A DNA stretch of 32,956 nt. Origin: Hypsibius dujardini. Lineage: Eukaryota > Tardigrada > Eutardigrada > Parachela > Hypsibiidae. The DNA lies in NCBI GenBank assembly GCA_001579985.1, contig LRSR01009061.1, positions 1-32,956 of the forward strand, given 5' to 3'. The notes under the pieces were generated by a model. It was not told where the DNA came from and did no database searches. It saw nothing but the letters and a program-made list of their open reading frames with translations. Positions within the stretch are counted from its first letter, which is position 1. Every line of letters starts with the position of its first letter. The position numbers were made by a program, and so were the translations under genes. Below are positions 16,984-26,184 of the stretch, one piece after another.

Positions 16984-17861
16984 TTCACGGCCAAAACAGT
17001 CAGCTGATCTATAAAAAAAGAAATATCACGGGAGGGGAAAATAGCCCAACTTTTTTCTATTAAGTAATTTCATTCTTGTATAAACAACAATCAATCATTC
17101 AATCAACCAGTGGCGCATGATGCGTGAAAAAAAGATTTGACTTCGCCAATCAACAATCAACAGATAGAACTGTCAATCAATTTGCAGCCTTTAGATTTTG
17201 CGTTAATGCATGTCGGGCTTTACGGTTCACCACTACGTTAATGAAAAAAACTCTTTTGCTTCTCAAATTCCTTTGGGCAACAAAAATGCTGCGAACGCGG
17301 AAAAATTGGTCGAAAATAAAACAATGCCATTGTTTTTTTTTTGTTTTTTTTCTCTGACAAACCTTTCCGAATGATTGTCAGCAAAACAGCGTCTTCCCCG
17401 CGTCCGATATGGCGGAGACGATGGAGAAACAGATCAGTGAATTGAATCAATAGAAAGATAACTCCGCCGGTGTGAAAAGAAAAGATGGACAAATTAGGCT
17501 TTGAAAATGAAATGGGAAAAAGGAAAGGAATGAAGGGAAATAGATTTACGCGCTTTTCTCTTGGTCGTTGTTGTGGTAGCAGACAAATCAACAAAGCAAC
17601 CAAACACTCACACACTCACATTGCTGTGTTCACTTGGGTTCACTCGGATAAAATAACGTGAATCAAAACGAACAGTTTGTTTTGATTTGATTGATTGAAA
17701 TTAGTCGTTGTACATCGATGCGCCACAAGACATCATTACTTTTACACTTAACAGTACGAGCCGAGCGAGTTTTGTTTTAAAAATGTTTATTTTCATTTCG
17801 TCCTGCTGCCTTATATTCATTTAGTTTTATACGAAAAAGTTGCTAATTTGTTGCCTTTGCC
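16984..17861. promoter_or_regulatory. Divergent spacer between CDT1 and COMMD2
   Basis: The two genes are transcribed away from each other, so this 878-bp stretch should contain both promoters and any 5' non-coding exons. A probable splice acceptor for the minus-strand CDT1 gene lies at 17009-17011, so part of the stretch is likely CDT1 intron. Open frames at 17124-17357 (+) and 17238-17615 (-) look like low-complexity chance frames. Confidence 0.55.
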
Positions 17862-19478
17862 ATGGCGGTGTTTGTGTTGGACACACAGCATCAGGCGCAA
17901 CTGCTGACGCTCCAAGCGGTCGATCCAGACACGGCGTGGGAGTTTTGCAAAGTGGCGCTGCAGCTGTTTCGCGGTGGTCCGCAGCCGAGAATGATTGAGA
18001 AGGCGGCGAAAAAGTTGGACTGGCCACCGGAAAAACTGCAAGCCACGTTGGAGGCGATTATGGCACTTTTCAAGGAAGCTGTAAAGGCGGAGGTAGGGGA
18101 TTAGAATTCTTATGGAATCGATCTATTTGATTGCGTGATTGCAGTGAACCAGTTGTGTTAACTGATAACACCGTTGATTGACTGATTGCATCGAATCAGT
18201 TGTGTTAAGTGATAACACCGTTGATTGACTGATTGCATCGAATCAGTTGTGTTAAGTGACAACACCGTTGATTGACTGATTCATCAGCTAATTTGTCGTT
18301 GGGTAGTTTGGGACTTCGGTAATTGCTGGATTCCTTAATTAGATGAAAATGGACTTCTAAAGTTTTTCGTTTTGTGTAGATTCAACCCGAGGATCTACAA
18401 GCGTCCCTTACATCGGCCGGACTTCAGTCACATTATGCTGTTTTATTGGTCGCTGCTTTTGGGGAATCGCGCCAGGAAATTCAGACGCTGCTGCAGGATA
18501 CGGCATTTGATACTACCCGTCTAAAGGCATTTGACTGGCGCTTCGAAGTCGAAGTTAGTCTTTCAAAAAGACTGGACAGGAAGAGTGATTGATTGACCGG
18601 TTTTATTCGTTGCGCAGTTATCTGACTGCCTGTCTTTTTCTGCCTGCCTGCCTTCGTTCCTCCCTATCTGTCTGTCTGCCTCCTTGTCTGTCAGTTTGTA
18701 ATTTTAATATATGGTTGTCTATCTTATCTATTATGTTTATATCTCCGTTGATTCTTCTGTCTGCGTCACTCTGCATGTCATTTCCTGCCTGCCTGTGTGC
18801 CTAACAGTCTATTCAGATGTCTCTTTATTTTTGCATCTCTCGGTCTATCCCTCTGATGTCTGTCTGTATGCGTGTCAGTTCGTTTATCGTTCTGTCTGTC
18901 CGTCTGTTTGACTGTCTCCCTGCCTGCTTGTCTGTTTTCTGTCTGTTTGACTGTCTATTTGTCTATTCGTGTCTGTCTGTCTGTCTATATGTATGTTTGT
19001 CTGTCTGGCTTTCTGTTCACTGTTTGCCTATGTGTTTATCAATCTGGATATTTGTCTTCTTGCCTATTTATCTGGTTATCTGGCTGTTTTTCTGTCTGTA
19101 TGCCTATCTATCTGTCATTTCTTTCTATGTCTGTTGCTCTGTCTGTTTGCACTCATTTCTTTCTTTCCTGACTTGGCCTTGTCTGCCATTTACGCCATGG
19201 CCTCAATGATCAATTGTTGGCTGGGACTGTTATCTCGAATGTTCCTGATTGTCGCTCATATTTTTCGTACTCACTTTTAGATCGCATCACGGACCATCCA
19301 TAGCGAGATCAAGCCGCATTTCCTACTACGCCTCGAACTAGGAAAACAGACGGCCTCTTCCGTCCACCTGCTCCAGATGGACATTCCCACTTTGATTCAT
19401 GTCACGGAAGAACTGGAGACGGCCTTGCAAGATGTCAAATCAACTCACGCCAAAAAGATGATGCGGCATGCCAAATAG
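17862..19478 (+). CDS. COMMD2: COMM domain-containing protein 2
   Basis: Subunit of the Commander complex (COMMD1-10 with CCDC22/CCDC93), which helps endosomal cargo recycling. Exons: 17862-18092, 18380-18553, 19281-19478, all phase 0, total 200 aa, matching the roughly 199-aa vertebrate protein. The N-terminal helical domain (about residues 1-115) contains EFCKVALQLFRGGPQPRMIEKAAKKL, with the spacing seen in COMMD2. The exon 3 product holds the C-terminal COMM domain (about 136-190): an IASRTIHSEIKPHFLLRLEL strand region, then HLLQMDIPTLIHVTEELETAL. The last intron (18554-19280) is filled with CTGT repeats. The start ATG sits in CCATGG context. The assignment to COMMD2 over other COMMD members rests on alignment from memory. 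Confidence 0.93.
18127..18281. repeat. 47-bp tandem repeat in COMMD2 intron 1
   Basis: Three head-to-tail copies (18127-18173, 18174-18220, 18221-18267) plus a partial copy of a unit containing CAGTTGTGTTAAGTGATAAC. The second and third copies are nearly identical and the first is more diverged. Confidence 0.9.
18620..19155. repeat. Degenerate CTGT microsatellite in COMMD2 intron 2
   Basis: More than 500 bp of decayed CTGT/CTAT/CTTT tetranucleotides, which produce long spurious Cys/Leu/Ser-rich open frames in the three plus frames. Confidence 0.9.
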
Positions 19479-20017
19479 CCGTGCAAAACCACCGTCGATG
19501 TGGCAGTCGGGACACATGTCTGGACGACGACCAAGTTGATTTTTGCCATTATTCAACCCATTTATTTGCGTTACCTGTGATTCCGTCTCTTTCTTCGCTG
19601 GGGACAGACAAACGCCGAAAACCCCGGCGTTTACCTTTTCCATTGTCAAAATGTATTTTTCTACTGACCTGTCGTTTAGCCCCACACATGGGGCTGTATT
19701 GTGGACGACGGCATATACTGGCGATATAAATGTTTGACATTCAACAACGCGTGTGCATCTGGCAGAGTCACTAAGCCGCAAAGAATTCGCCGACCGCAGC
19801 AGATTGTCTGTGTGCCATTCTGTCACAGTATGCAAACAGCTCGCCTTGAAAACTCTCTCTTTTCTCACACGCCTTGGCAGATGGCCGGATTCGGAAACGA
19901 GTTTCTCCATATTTCCGTTCAAATACCATCTCTTGTCTTGTCTTTTTCGGTGTCTGTCTGCAGGTACGGCTCATGTCAATCAATCAAGCGATCGATTGCT
20001 CATACTTTCCGTTGAAA
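19479..20017. other. Spacer between COMMD2 and the GH114-like gene
   Basis: Should hold the COMMD2 3' UTR and the 5' UTR of the next gene. A TGTCTGTCTGCAG sequence ending at 19961 is a good splice-acceptor match, so the next gene may have a 5' non-coding exon. A 160-aa open frame on the minus strand (19440-19922) overlaps the COMMD2 stop and has no recognised motif. Confidence 0.5.
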
Positions 20018-20640
20018 ATGCTCCTTTCCTTCTCGCTGATCGTGGCCGTAGCTTCGTCGTTCACAGTGTCAATTTCCGGACAAGACGTGGAGGAGATGAT
20101 GCCGGAGGAGGATGATCAGCAGCTAATCAAGATGTATACGCCGGCCTTTTTGATCGACATCCGGTCCACCGACATCAACTACAGTATGCTGTCCAAAGCG
20201 CCGTTCACGTACATCGTCATCGACCCGGACCTGATCAGCCTCACGGTGGACGAATTGTCGGACCTCCGCGCGGAGGGGAAGATCATACTGGCGTATATGT
20301 CGATCGGGGAGGCGGAGATGGGACGCACCTACTGGAACGATGGGGATGAGGAGTGGATGCCGGGTGTGAAGCCGCGCTTTTTGGAGCGCGTCAATCCCCA
20401 CGCGAGGGATCGCTACCGGGTGCGGTTCTGGATGCCGGAATGGCAAACGCTGCTGAAAAAGTACTACCTAGCCAATGTGATCAGGCGGGGCTTTTCGGGG
20501 GTGTTTCTTGCGGGAATGGATGCGTATGAGTACTTCGAGCAGCGAGAACGACCGTCCGCGGGTGCTGATATGATCTCCTTGGTAAGAGAGAGGCGAGCCC
20601 ACGCGCAGACAGACAAACAGACAGACAGACAGGTAGACAT

Positions 20641-20683
<43 letters not shown>

Positions 20684-21181
20684 TAGAAATAAAAACCGGC
20701 AATAGTCGGCTAGACAAAATGCAGACAGACAGACAAAACAGGTAACTGGACACAAATACAAGCCTGGTACCGCCCATAAACGTAAACGGATGTTGTACCG
20801 GGATGGTTTTTTGGTTTGGTTGTCTTGTCTCCATAGGTTGCAACACTAAGAGGAACCTCGCAAACGCTCAACGGTGATTTTCTTCAGTTTTCTAACAACG
20901 CCGTAGATTTGTACGGAAGTGAACGATACAGCGGTCTAATTGATGGAATGGTAGCGGAAAACATTTGGTTCGAGGATGATATCAGGAGAACGGAAGCGCA
21001 GACCAATTTCACCGTGCAATTCCTCCGGCAGGCGAGGGCTGACGGCAAGACGGTATTGGCCGCGGATTTTCCTTTGAATCAAGCGAAGGTCTGCGAATTC
21101 TACGTGAAATGTACGACAGAAGTGTTTCGGTGTGCCGTATTTGACTCGAGGCTAAACGGTGCGGGAAGAAGCTGTCAATAG
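20018..21181 (+). CDS. Secreted GH114/TM1410-like (alpha-1,4-polygalactosaminidase-related) protein
   Basis: Exons 20018-20581 and 20837-21181 join in phase 0 for 302 aa. Residues 1-21 form a signal peptide (MLLSFSLIVAVASSFTVSISG). The rest matches the GH114 / TM1410-type TIM-barrel family known mainly from bacteria and fungi, whose characterised members are endo-alpha-1,4-polygalactosaminidases. Family hallmarks seen: IVIDPDLIS (66-74), AYMSIGEAEMGRTYW (92-106), RVRFWMPEWQ (134-143) and RGFSGVFLAGMDAYEYF (157-173), then a second-exon DGMVAENIWFEDD block. In the family the 157-173 motif usually reads GFDGVFLD..DAYEYW. Here both of its first two Asp positions are Ser and Ala, so catalysis may be altered or lost. 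The C-terminal part has four Cys. The family is uncommon in animals, so old transfer from bacteria is possible. The intron shows it is a resident gene. Confidence 0.85.
20605..20740. repeat. CAGA microsatellite in GH114-like intron
   Basis: Pure CAGA run at about 20641-20683 with flanking degenerate units, starting about 25 bp after the donor. Confidence 0.93.
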
Positions 21182-21520
21182 CTCTTCTACCGCACGGGAA
21201 AAAGGACATATTCCTACACGGTAAAACAAGAAAAGCTGTCCACTACATTACGCAGTAAATAACGTGATGTGCAAATGTACTATGAAGTGAGGAGTCAAAA
21301 AATAAGAATATAAAGTAACGTACGTAACTGAAAGTGTAGGTAAAACGTAAAGAGAATTGTAGCTCGACATGCCGGGCAGATCCCACATTCCGTAACGTCT
21401 TCCAGCCATGTTATTCGCGCGGATGAACGATCCATGTTGCCCAGCGTGCTTTCGAAGGAAGTAGATACACTTACAGTTGCCTCAAAATAAGCATATCCAG
21501 TTACAAACATATCAGACAGA
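21182..21520. other. Downstream of the GH114-like gene
   Basis: Presumably 3' UTR and spacer. No gene or repeat of note was seen. Confidence 0.5.
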
Positions 21521-21714
21521 TAGATATGTCTTTTTATCTGCCTGCCTATCACGTCTGCTTGTCTGTCTGTCTGCCTATTTGCCTGGCTATCACGTCTGCT
21601 TGTCTGTCTGTCTGTCTATTTGCCTGCCTATCACGTCTGCTTGTCTGTCTGTCTGTCTATTTGCCTGTTTGTGTGTCTGTCTATATATCTGTCTGTCTAT
21701 GTCTGTCTGATTAA
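21518..21714. repeat. CTGT array with nested 53-bp higher-order repeat
   Basis: Inside the CTGT array a longer block (TATCACGTCTGCTTGTCTGT followed by CTGTCTATTTGCCTG) recurs three times, beginning near 21547, 21589 and 21629. The microsatellite has therefore been amplified in larger units. Confidence 0.85.
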
Positions 21715-21773
21715 GCACACCGGTGCTAAGAAGAGTAACCAGAGAACTAAAACAAACCTACGTACCGGCAGAA

Positions 21774-21829
21774 TAACTGAATCGGCTTTTTTGCCTGGGC
21801 CTCAAATGGGCAAAAAGCCGATTCAGTTA
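21774..21829. repeat. 21-bp-stem hairpin (inverted repeat)
   Basis: Left arm 21774-21795 (TAACTGAATCGGCTTTTTTG...) and right arm 21809-21829 pair over 21 bp with one bulged T. The loop is 13 nt (21796-21808). It falls in non-coding sequence between a CTGT array and the unresolved stop-poor block. It could be a small-RNA precursor, a remnant of a foldback element or a replication-slippage product. Confidence 0.85.
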
Positions 21830-21839
21830 CTTTATGGAT

Positions 21840-22745
21840 TGATCACGTTCCTTCCCTTGCGGCTCTAACATCACAATGTCCCCGGTGAGACCGGCACCCA
21901 CCACGCGAGCCGAAGGAAGGAACGGTTATCTCCTTGTTGCCAGAACGGTCCACTTGTTGCCTCTCTGGAACACGGATCATCTCACTGGTTGTCGTATTCA
22001 ATCCTGAGAAGGACGCATTCGAGCTGCAGCCACTCGAATCGCTGTGGTTGCTGCAGGGAATGAATCGGGTCGTCGTAGGAGCTAGTTCGATCTTCCTCTT
22101 GCTTCTCGTTGTATTCTTGAGTCTCCTCATCCTCGCAGTCGCTATGCTCTTCACCTCGAGCTACAGCATTTCGGTGTAATTTAAGGGAATCCCGGGGCCT
22201 CAAGGACGGGGCAGTCGCTGCCCTCGACTTGAATCCTCCTATGTCGGTAATCTTCGGCGACCGGGTTCGTGCTATGTCGTGGCTGTTGCTGAACTGGAAG
22301 TTGGGCGTCCTGTGAGTTCCAGACGGAGAGAAGCAGCCAACGAATGGCAGAGCGAGGCAGGCCTCCGATGTAAGCAAATCCTAGAACGACCGCCTGGAAA
22401 GCTCGACAGATTTTTTCTCGAAGCAGACAGCAGAGGACGACAACAGCTGCAACGACGCGCATTCATCGAATTGTGCGGGCGTTGCTGCTATAATGTCAGA
22501 CGGTCGGCAGAGGATGAACAGTTTAGCATGGCGGTCACTTGTCACAATGCCTGGATGAAGGCAGGAATTCGAGCGAGAACGTGAGGTACTCCTGCAGTGG
22601 ACACGGGGCGAGGTGCCGTAGGCAAGATAACAGGCGGTTAGTCCATTGTAGAACAGCAACAGTAGCTGCCATGGACCGGGAAACGCTTGTCCTGTGGTTT
22701 GCAAAGGGTTTGTGCCACAGGACATCAATGAAACCTAGCAAGTGG
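21840..22745. other. Unresolved stop-poor block, possible gene
   Basis: About 900 bp with higher GC than its surroundings and long open frames on both strands. On the minus strand these are 22381-22728 (115 aa), 21982-22377 (131 aa), 22181-22462 (93 aa) and 21843-22154 (103 aa). On the plus strand one runs 22279-22584. The minus frame 21843-22154 reads like a charged Ser/Thr-rich cytoplasmic tail and starts just after a TGTAG. One minus frame (22462 downward) contains a hydrophobic stretch (VVAAVVVLCCLL). No domain was recognised and no splice path was convincing. It may be a degraded or fast-evolving gene, or chance. Confidence 0.3.
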
Positions 22746-22799
22746 AGAGCTGACCCTAAAATATGTCAATAAATAAACCGTAAAATGTTACAATGAGAA

Positions 22800-22893
22800 T
22801 GCGTAGGCAGGCCGCCAGATAGAAAAATAGATCGACAGACAGACAAGCAGACAAACAGACATCACGGATAGACACAAAGACAAACAGACAAAC

Positions 22894-22966
<73 letters not shown>

Positions 22967-23100
22967 AACAGACAGGCAGACGGACAGACAGACAGACGGA
23001 CAGACAGACAGACAGATAGAGAGACAGACAGGCAGACAGACCAATGTGCCACAGATATGGAAATACAGACAAATAGACAGACAGAAACAGACACACGTAC
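22800..23100. repeat. Long CAGA microsatellite
   Basis: About 300 bp of CAGA/GACA repeats with a pure run at roughly 22900-22958. Intergenic. The complementary strand gives long CLSV open frames that are artefacts. Confidence 0.95.
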
Positions 23101-23504
23101 AAACAATATGATATGTTGAGCGGTTCGTACTGTCGTTAGTTGCTGTAACTTTGGGAATACCACGTACGAGTACGAGTACTAGTACTGTAGTTGGCAGGAA
23201 TAAACATCAACTTGCGATCCGAAGTTCAACTGATTTAGGTTACACCTAGAAAACGAAAGATTTCGATCACCTCATGTTGTATTCACTGTAAGGTTATAGC
23301 TGAAAAGCGTTCGAAGACCAAAACCATCAGACTATACTCGCATTGTAAGCTGGTAACTATACATGTCCACCTGATTGCTTGCTGCACATTGACAAAAATC
23401 ACAGGTTGATTTGGCATCATCCCTTTCAAAAATCAATCTCCAGACACGACCCGTAACTTGCTAATCCCGGATATCGGACTCGCATTTGCCTAATAAAATC
23501 GACA
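23101..23504. other. Upstream region of the ten-cysteine peptide gene
   Basis: Non-coding as far as can be seen. It contains a short palindromic GTACGAGTACGAGTACTAGTAC-like patch near 23163-23185. No clear TATA box. Confidence 0.45.
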
Positions 23505-23839
23505 ATGGGGACACTAATAATTCTCTTCAGCTGCCTAGCCATGTTGGTAGCATGTGCACCCAAGATCGACACCAGTGAGTGCAACTGTCCCAACTCATCG
23601 CAGAAGACCCTAGGGAACATTTCCGTTCGGATGTTGTACTGATAAGGTGATGTTCCCATTTTGCAGGCCACGCACAAGGACTGCCATGTTCGCGCAATCA
23701 AGACTGCCTCTGGGGCTACCAATGCTCTGACTACGACCCGAACGACAACGTCCCTGCCGCCTGTAAAATGTGCTTCCACCGATGCACCATGAGTGGCGAC
23801 TGCCGGGGAGGAGCATGCAAAAACGGTTGCTGTTTGTGA
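23505..23839 (+). CDS. Small secreted ten-cysteine peptide
   Basis: Two exons, 23505-23574 and 23667-23839, join with the codon split after its first base (donor GTGAGT, acceptor TTTTGCAG) to give 80 aa. Residues 1-18 are a hydrophobic signal peptide (MGTLIILFSCLAMLVACA). The mature part has ten cysteines at 31, 37, 43, 56, 59, 63, 69, 74, 78 and 79, i.e. C-x5-C-x5-C-x12-C-x2-C-x3-C-x5-C-x4-C-x3-CC, ending CCL. This is the pattern of a compact disulfide-rich protein (knottin, defensin, protease inhibitor or toxin-like fold). I do not recognise the exact framework and assign no activity. The stop lies 174 bp from the convergent ABHD11 stop. It was assembled from exons too short to appear as a long ORF. 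The consistent splice sites and even Cys spacing make it credible. Confidence 0.72.
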
Positions 23840-23840
23840 A

Positions 23841-23846
23841 TTTATT
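23841..23846 (-). terminator. Candidate AATAAA polyadenylation signal for ABHD11
   Basis: TTTATT on the plus strand (AATAAA on the minus strand) lies about 170 nt beyond the ABHD11 stop codon. It sits two bases after the stop of the opposing ten-cysteine gene, so the two 3' ends probably overlap. Confidence 0.45.
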
Positions 23847-24013
23847 ACTACACAAGGCCTGAAAAAGGCCCATTTACTTCCTAGTAATAAGTAATTCACA
23901 ATTCACAATTTACAACAGTTGTAATTATCCGTTGTGGCGATCATCATATATTAATTCAAATTTTTTTGAGCATTCGGCAAGCTATTCCGTGTAAAATAGA
24001 CAATCGCATCTCA

Positions 24014-26184
24014 TTACGTAGTTGTGAGTTGATTTATAAATTTAACAGCTGCCTCGAGGAACACTTTCGGTTGGTCAAGGTGCACCCAATGCCCGGCGTC
24101 GGGGACGCGTTGTATTTTGGCCTTCGGGAAGTTGCGATATAACAAACCATCATCGTCCGCTTTTATATAGTCCGAAGAACCGCCCATGAGGATGGCTACC
24201 GGTTTGTCGTACACTAAATTGGCAAACTGGATGCCGGCTGGGGCTTGGGTCAGGTTGAGGATGTCCCTCGCGATGATGGGCAAATTGATGCGCCACTGGA
24301 TCTTACCGTCTTTCTCGATGATGTTCGGCAGAACGCGATGCTCCACGATGAACGGCTGCAATGTAACGACAGTGACGCATGTCTAACGGCAAGAGCTTCC
24401 CACTAGGTTACATTAAGTTTGCTTGCATGTATATATGTCTGTCTGTCTGTATGTCTGTCTGTATGTCTATCTGTCTGTCTATCTGTCTGTCTATCTGTCT
24501 GTCTGTCTGCCTGTCTATCTGTCTGTCTGTATGTCTGTATGTCTGTCTGTCTGTCTGTTTGTCTGCATATCTTCCTTGCTGTCTGGCTGTCTGTCTGTCC
24601 GTCTCTCTCTAATTCTTCATCTATATCTCTGTCTCGGTTTGTACGCTTCTCTGTCTGTACTCCGAGGGAATTGCCACCCATCCTGGCCCTGGTTAATTCC
24701 TACATACACACCTCGACTTCGTATGCCAGCAAGATCTTCCTAACAGCAGCGCGACCCTCTTCCAGTGATACACCATGTCGCAGTGGTATCTTCAGGAGCG
24801 ATTTCAGAAATTCCAACAGCTGCGTTTTTCTTGGCGCGTCTGACACGCCCACGTCTATTGTCAATAGACCCGTAACTAAATCCGGCTAAAGAAAGATCAA
24901 GAAGACTTTTGTCAAATTCAGGCAAGCTTTTTCAATGATTCTCAAACGGAAATTGTTACAGTAACTAGTCTCACCCTTCTCAGAGCCAGCGAGATGGCAG
25001 ACCCGGCGCCCATACTATGTGCTACGAAGATGGCTTCCTTGGTGCCGTTTGCCTCCATGTAGTGTGCCATGTCGTCGCCCGTGGAGATATAGTTCATTCC
25101 GTCAATATGTTCACTTTCGCCGTGGTTTCTCGCGTCGAATGCGGTCACCGCATGGCCGGTTCGATCGGCGATGGTCTGACCGAAAGCGGCAAATTCTTCC
25201 TTGTATCCCAGCAGGCCATGCATCATGTAGACCGGGCAGGCAGGTTTCAGCGATTTGAACAAGGTCGGTTGTGGCTTCCATGTCACCGATGCGAGTTGAG
25301 CACTACAAACGGGAGGGATTGTTTCGTTCAGATTAAATAATAAATTTTATATATTTATTATATTTATTATTTATTTAATTAGATAAATTGTAAATTCTTT
25401 TTACGGCAGACACTTAAATTATTCGCACTAAAACCACCAAGTGGAGCGATCCAATTCCAAAGCAGTCTCAAACAAATAATCAATTCATCAATCAACCGCA
25501 ATGTGGGGCTGCAAATCTTAAACTCAAATTACACAGTCAATAAAACAATCAACTACCACAATCAATTCATCAATCAAGCACAGTACGGCACTGCAAATCT
25601 TACTCTCAAACTCAATTGCACAGTCAATAAAACAATCAACTAGCACAATCAATTCATCAATCAAGCACAGTACGGCACTGCAAATCTTACTTTCAAACTC
25701 AAACTACAGTCAATACAACAATCAACTACGACAATCAATTCATCAATCAAGCACAGTATGAGGCTAAAATCTTACTTTCAAACTCAAATAACACAGTCAA
25801 TACAACAATCAACGAGCACAATCAATTCATCAATCAAGCACAGTATGGGACTGCAAATCTTAAACTCAAATAACACAGTCAATACAACAATCAAGTACCA
25901 CGAGACGAGGTTAATTCACATACGATGGGAAATGGTTTCCCCGTGCGGATTGTGCATCTGACGCGGCTTTCCTGTGCTCCGCTGACGTGCGGCTAAAAAA
26001 TTAGAAAACAAACACAGTGCATTTCCAATAATTTCCTGGATTTAAAGGCTTACCGTAATTGTTTTGAACTGTTGCGTTGAACGGCAAAATGATGACACGT
26101 CGGAAGCGGTTGCAAAAACTTCGTCAAAGATGCCAATCCGGATATTGCCGATCGACATGCAATGCGCGGGAGAAGGACACTGTT
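24014..26184 (-). CDS. ABHD11: ABHD11-type alpha/beta hydrolase (5' start unresolved)
   Basis: Mitochondrial serine hydrolase; the vertebrate protein is linked to the oxoglutarate dehydrogenase complex. Exons in transcript order: 26054-26184, 25924-25992, 24975-25302, 24712-24885, 24014-24355. From the first of these the frame is open for 347 codons with consistent phases. The core shows MMHGLLG (oxyanion region), FDARNHGESEH, the nucleophile elbow AHSMGAG, LLTIDVGVSDAP and the catalytic His in DAGHWVHLDQP, all typical of ABHD11. The first visible exon begins at a good acceptor (TTTCCTCCAG) with no in-frame ATG, so an initiator exon lies further upstream. The encoded stretch (RIACRSAISGLASLTKFLQ) is Arg/Ser/Leu-rich without acidic residues, as in a mitochondrial presequence. 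The intron between exons 2 and 3 holds a five-copy tandem repeat. Confidence 0.9.
24430..24660. repeat. CTGT microsatellite in ABHD11 intron
   Basis: CTGTCTGT, CTGTATGT and CTATCTGT units fill the intron between exons 24712-24885 and 24014-24355. On the sense strand these read CAGA. Confidence 0.93.
25480..25901. repeat. Five-copy 80-87-bp tandem repeat in ABHD11 intron
   Basis: Copies start at 25480, 25560, 25647, 25733 and 25820, each opening with AATCAATTCATCAATCAA and containing ACAGTCAATA.AACAATCAA. Copies 2 to 5 share GCACAGTA. Copy lengths vary by small indels, as in a local minisatellite. Confidence 0.95.

Noticed and set aside
18589-19280. Several Cys/Leu/Ser-rich frames of 66-130 aa, looking like multi-pass membrane proteins
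   Set aside because: Degenerate CTGT repeats in COMMD2 intron 2; hydrophobicity is a by-product of the repeat.
19440-19922. 160-aa open frame on the minus strand
   Set aside because: Overlaps the end of COMMD2 antisense, has no recognised domain or splice context, and is in likely 3' UTR.
25480-25901. Possible CRISPR-like array (five repeats)
   Set aside because: Repeats are contiguous with no unique spacers and lie in an intron of an animal gene; it is a minisatellite.
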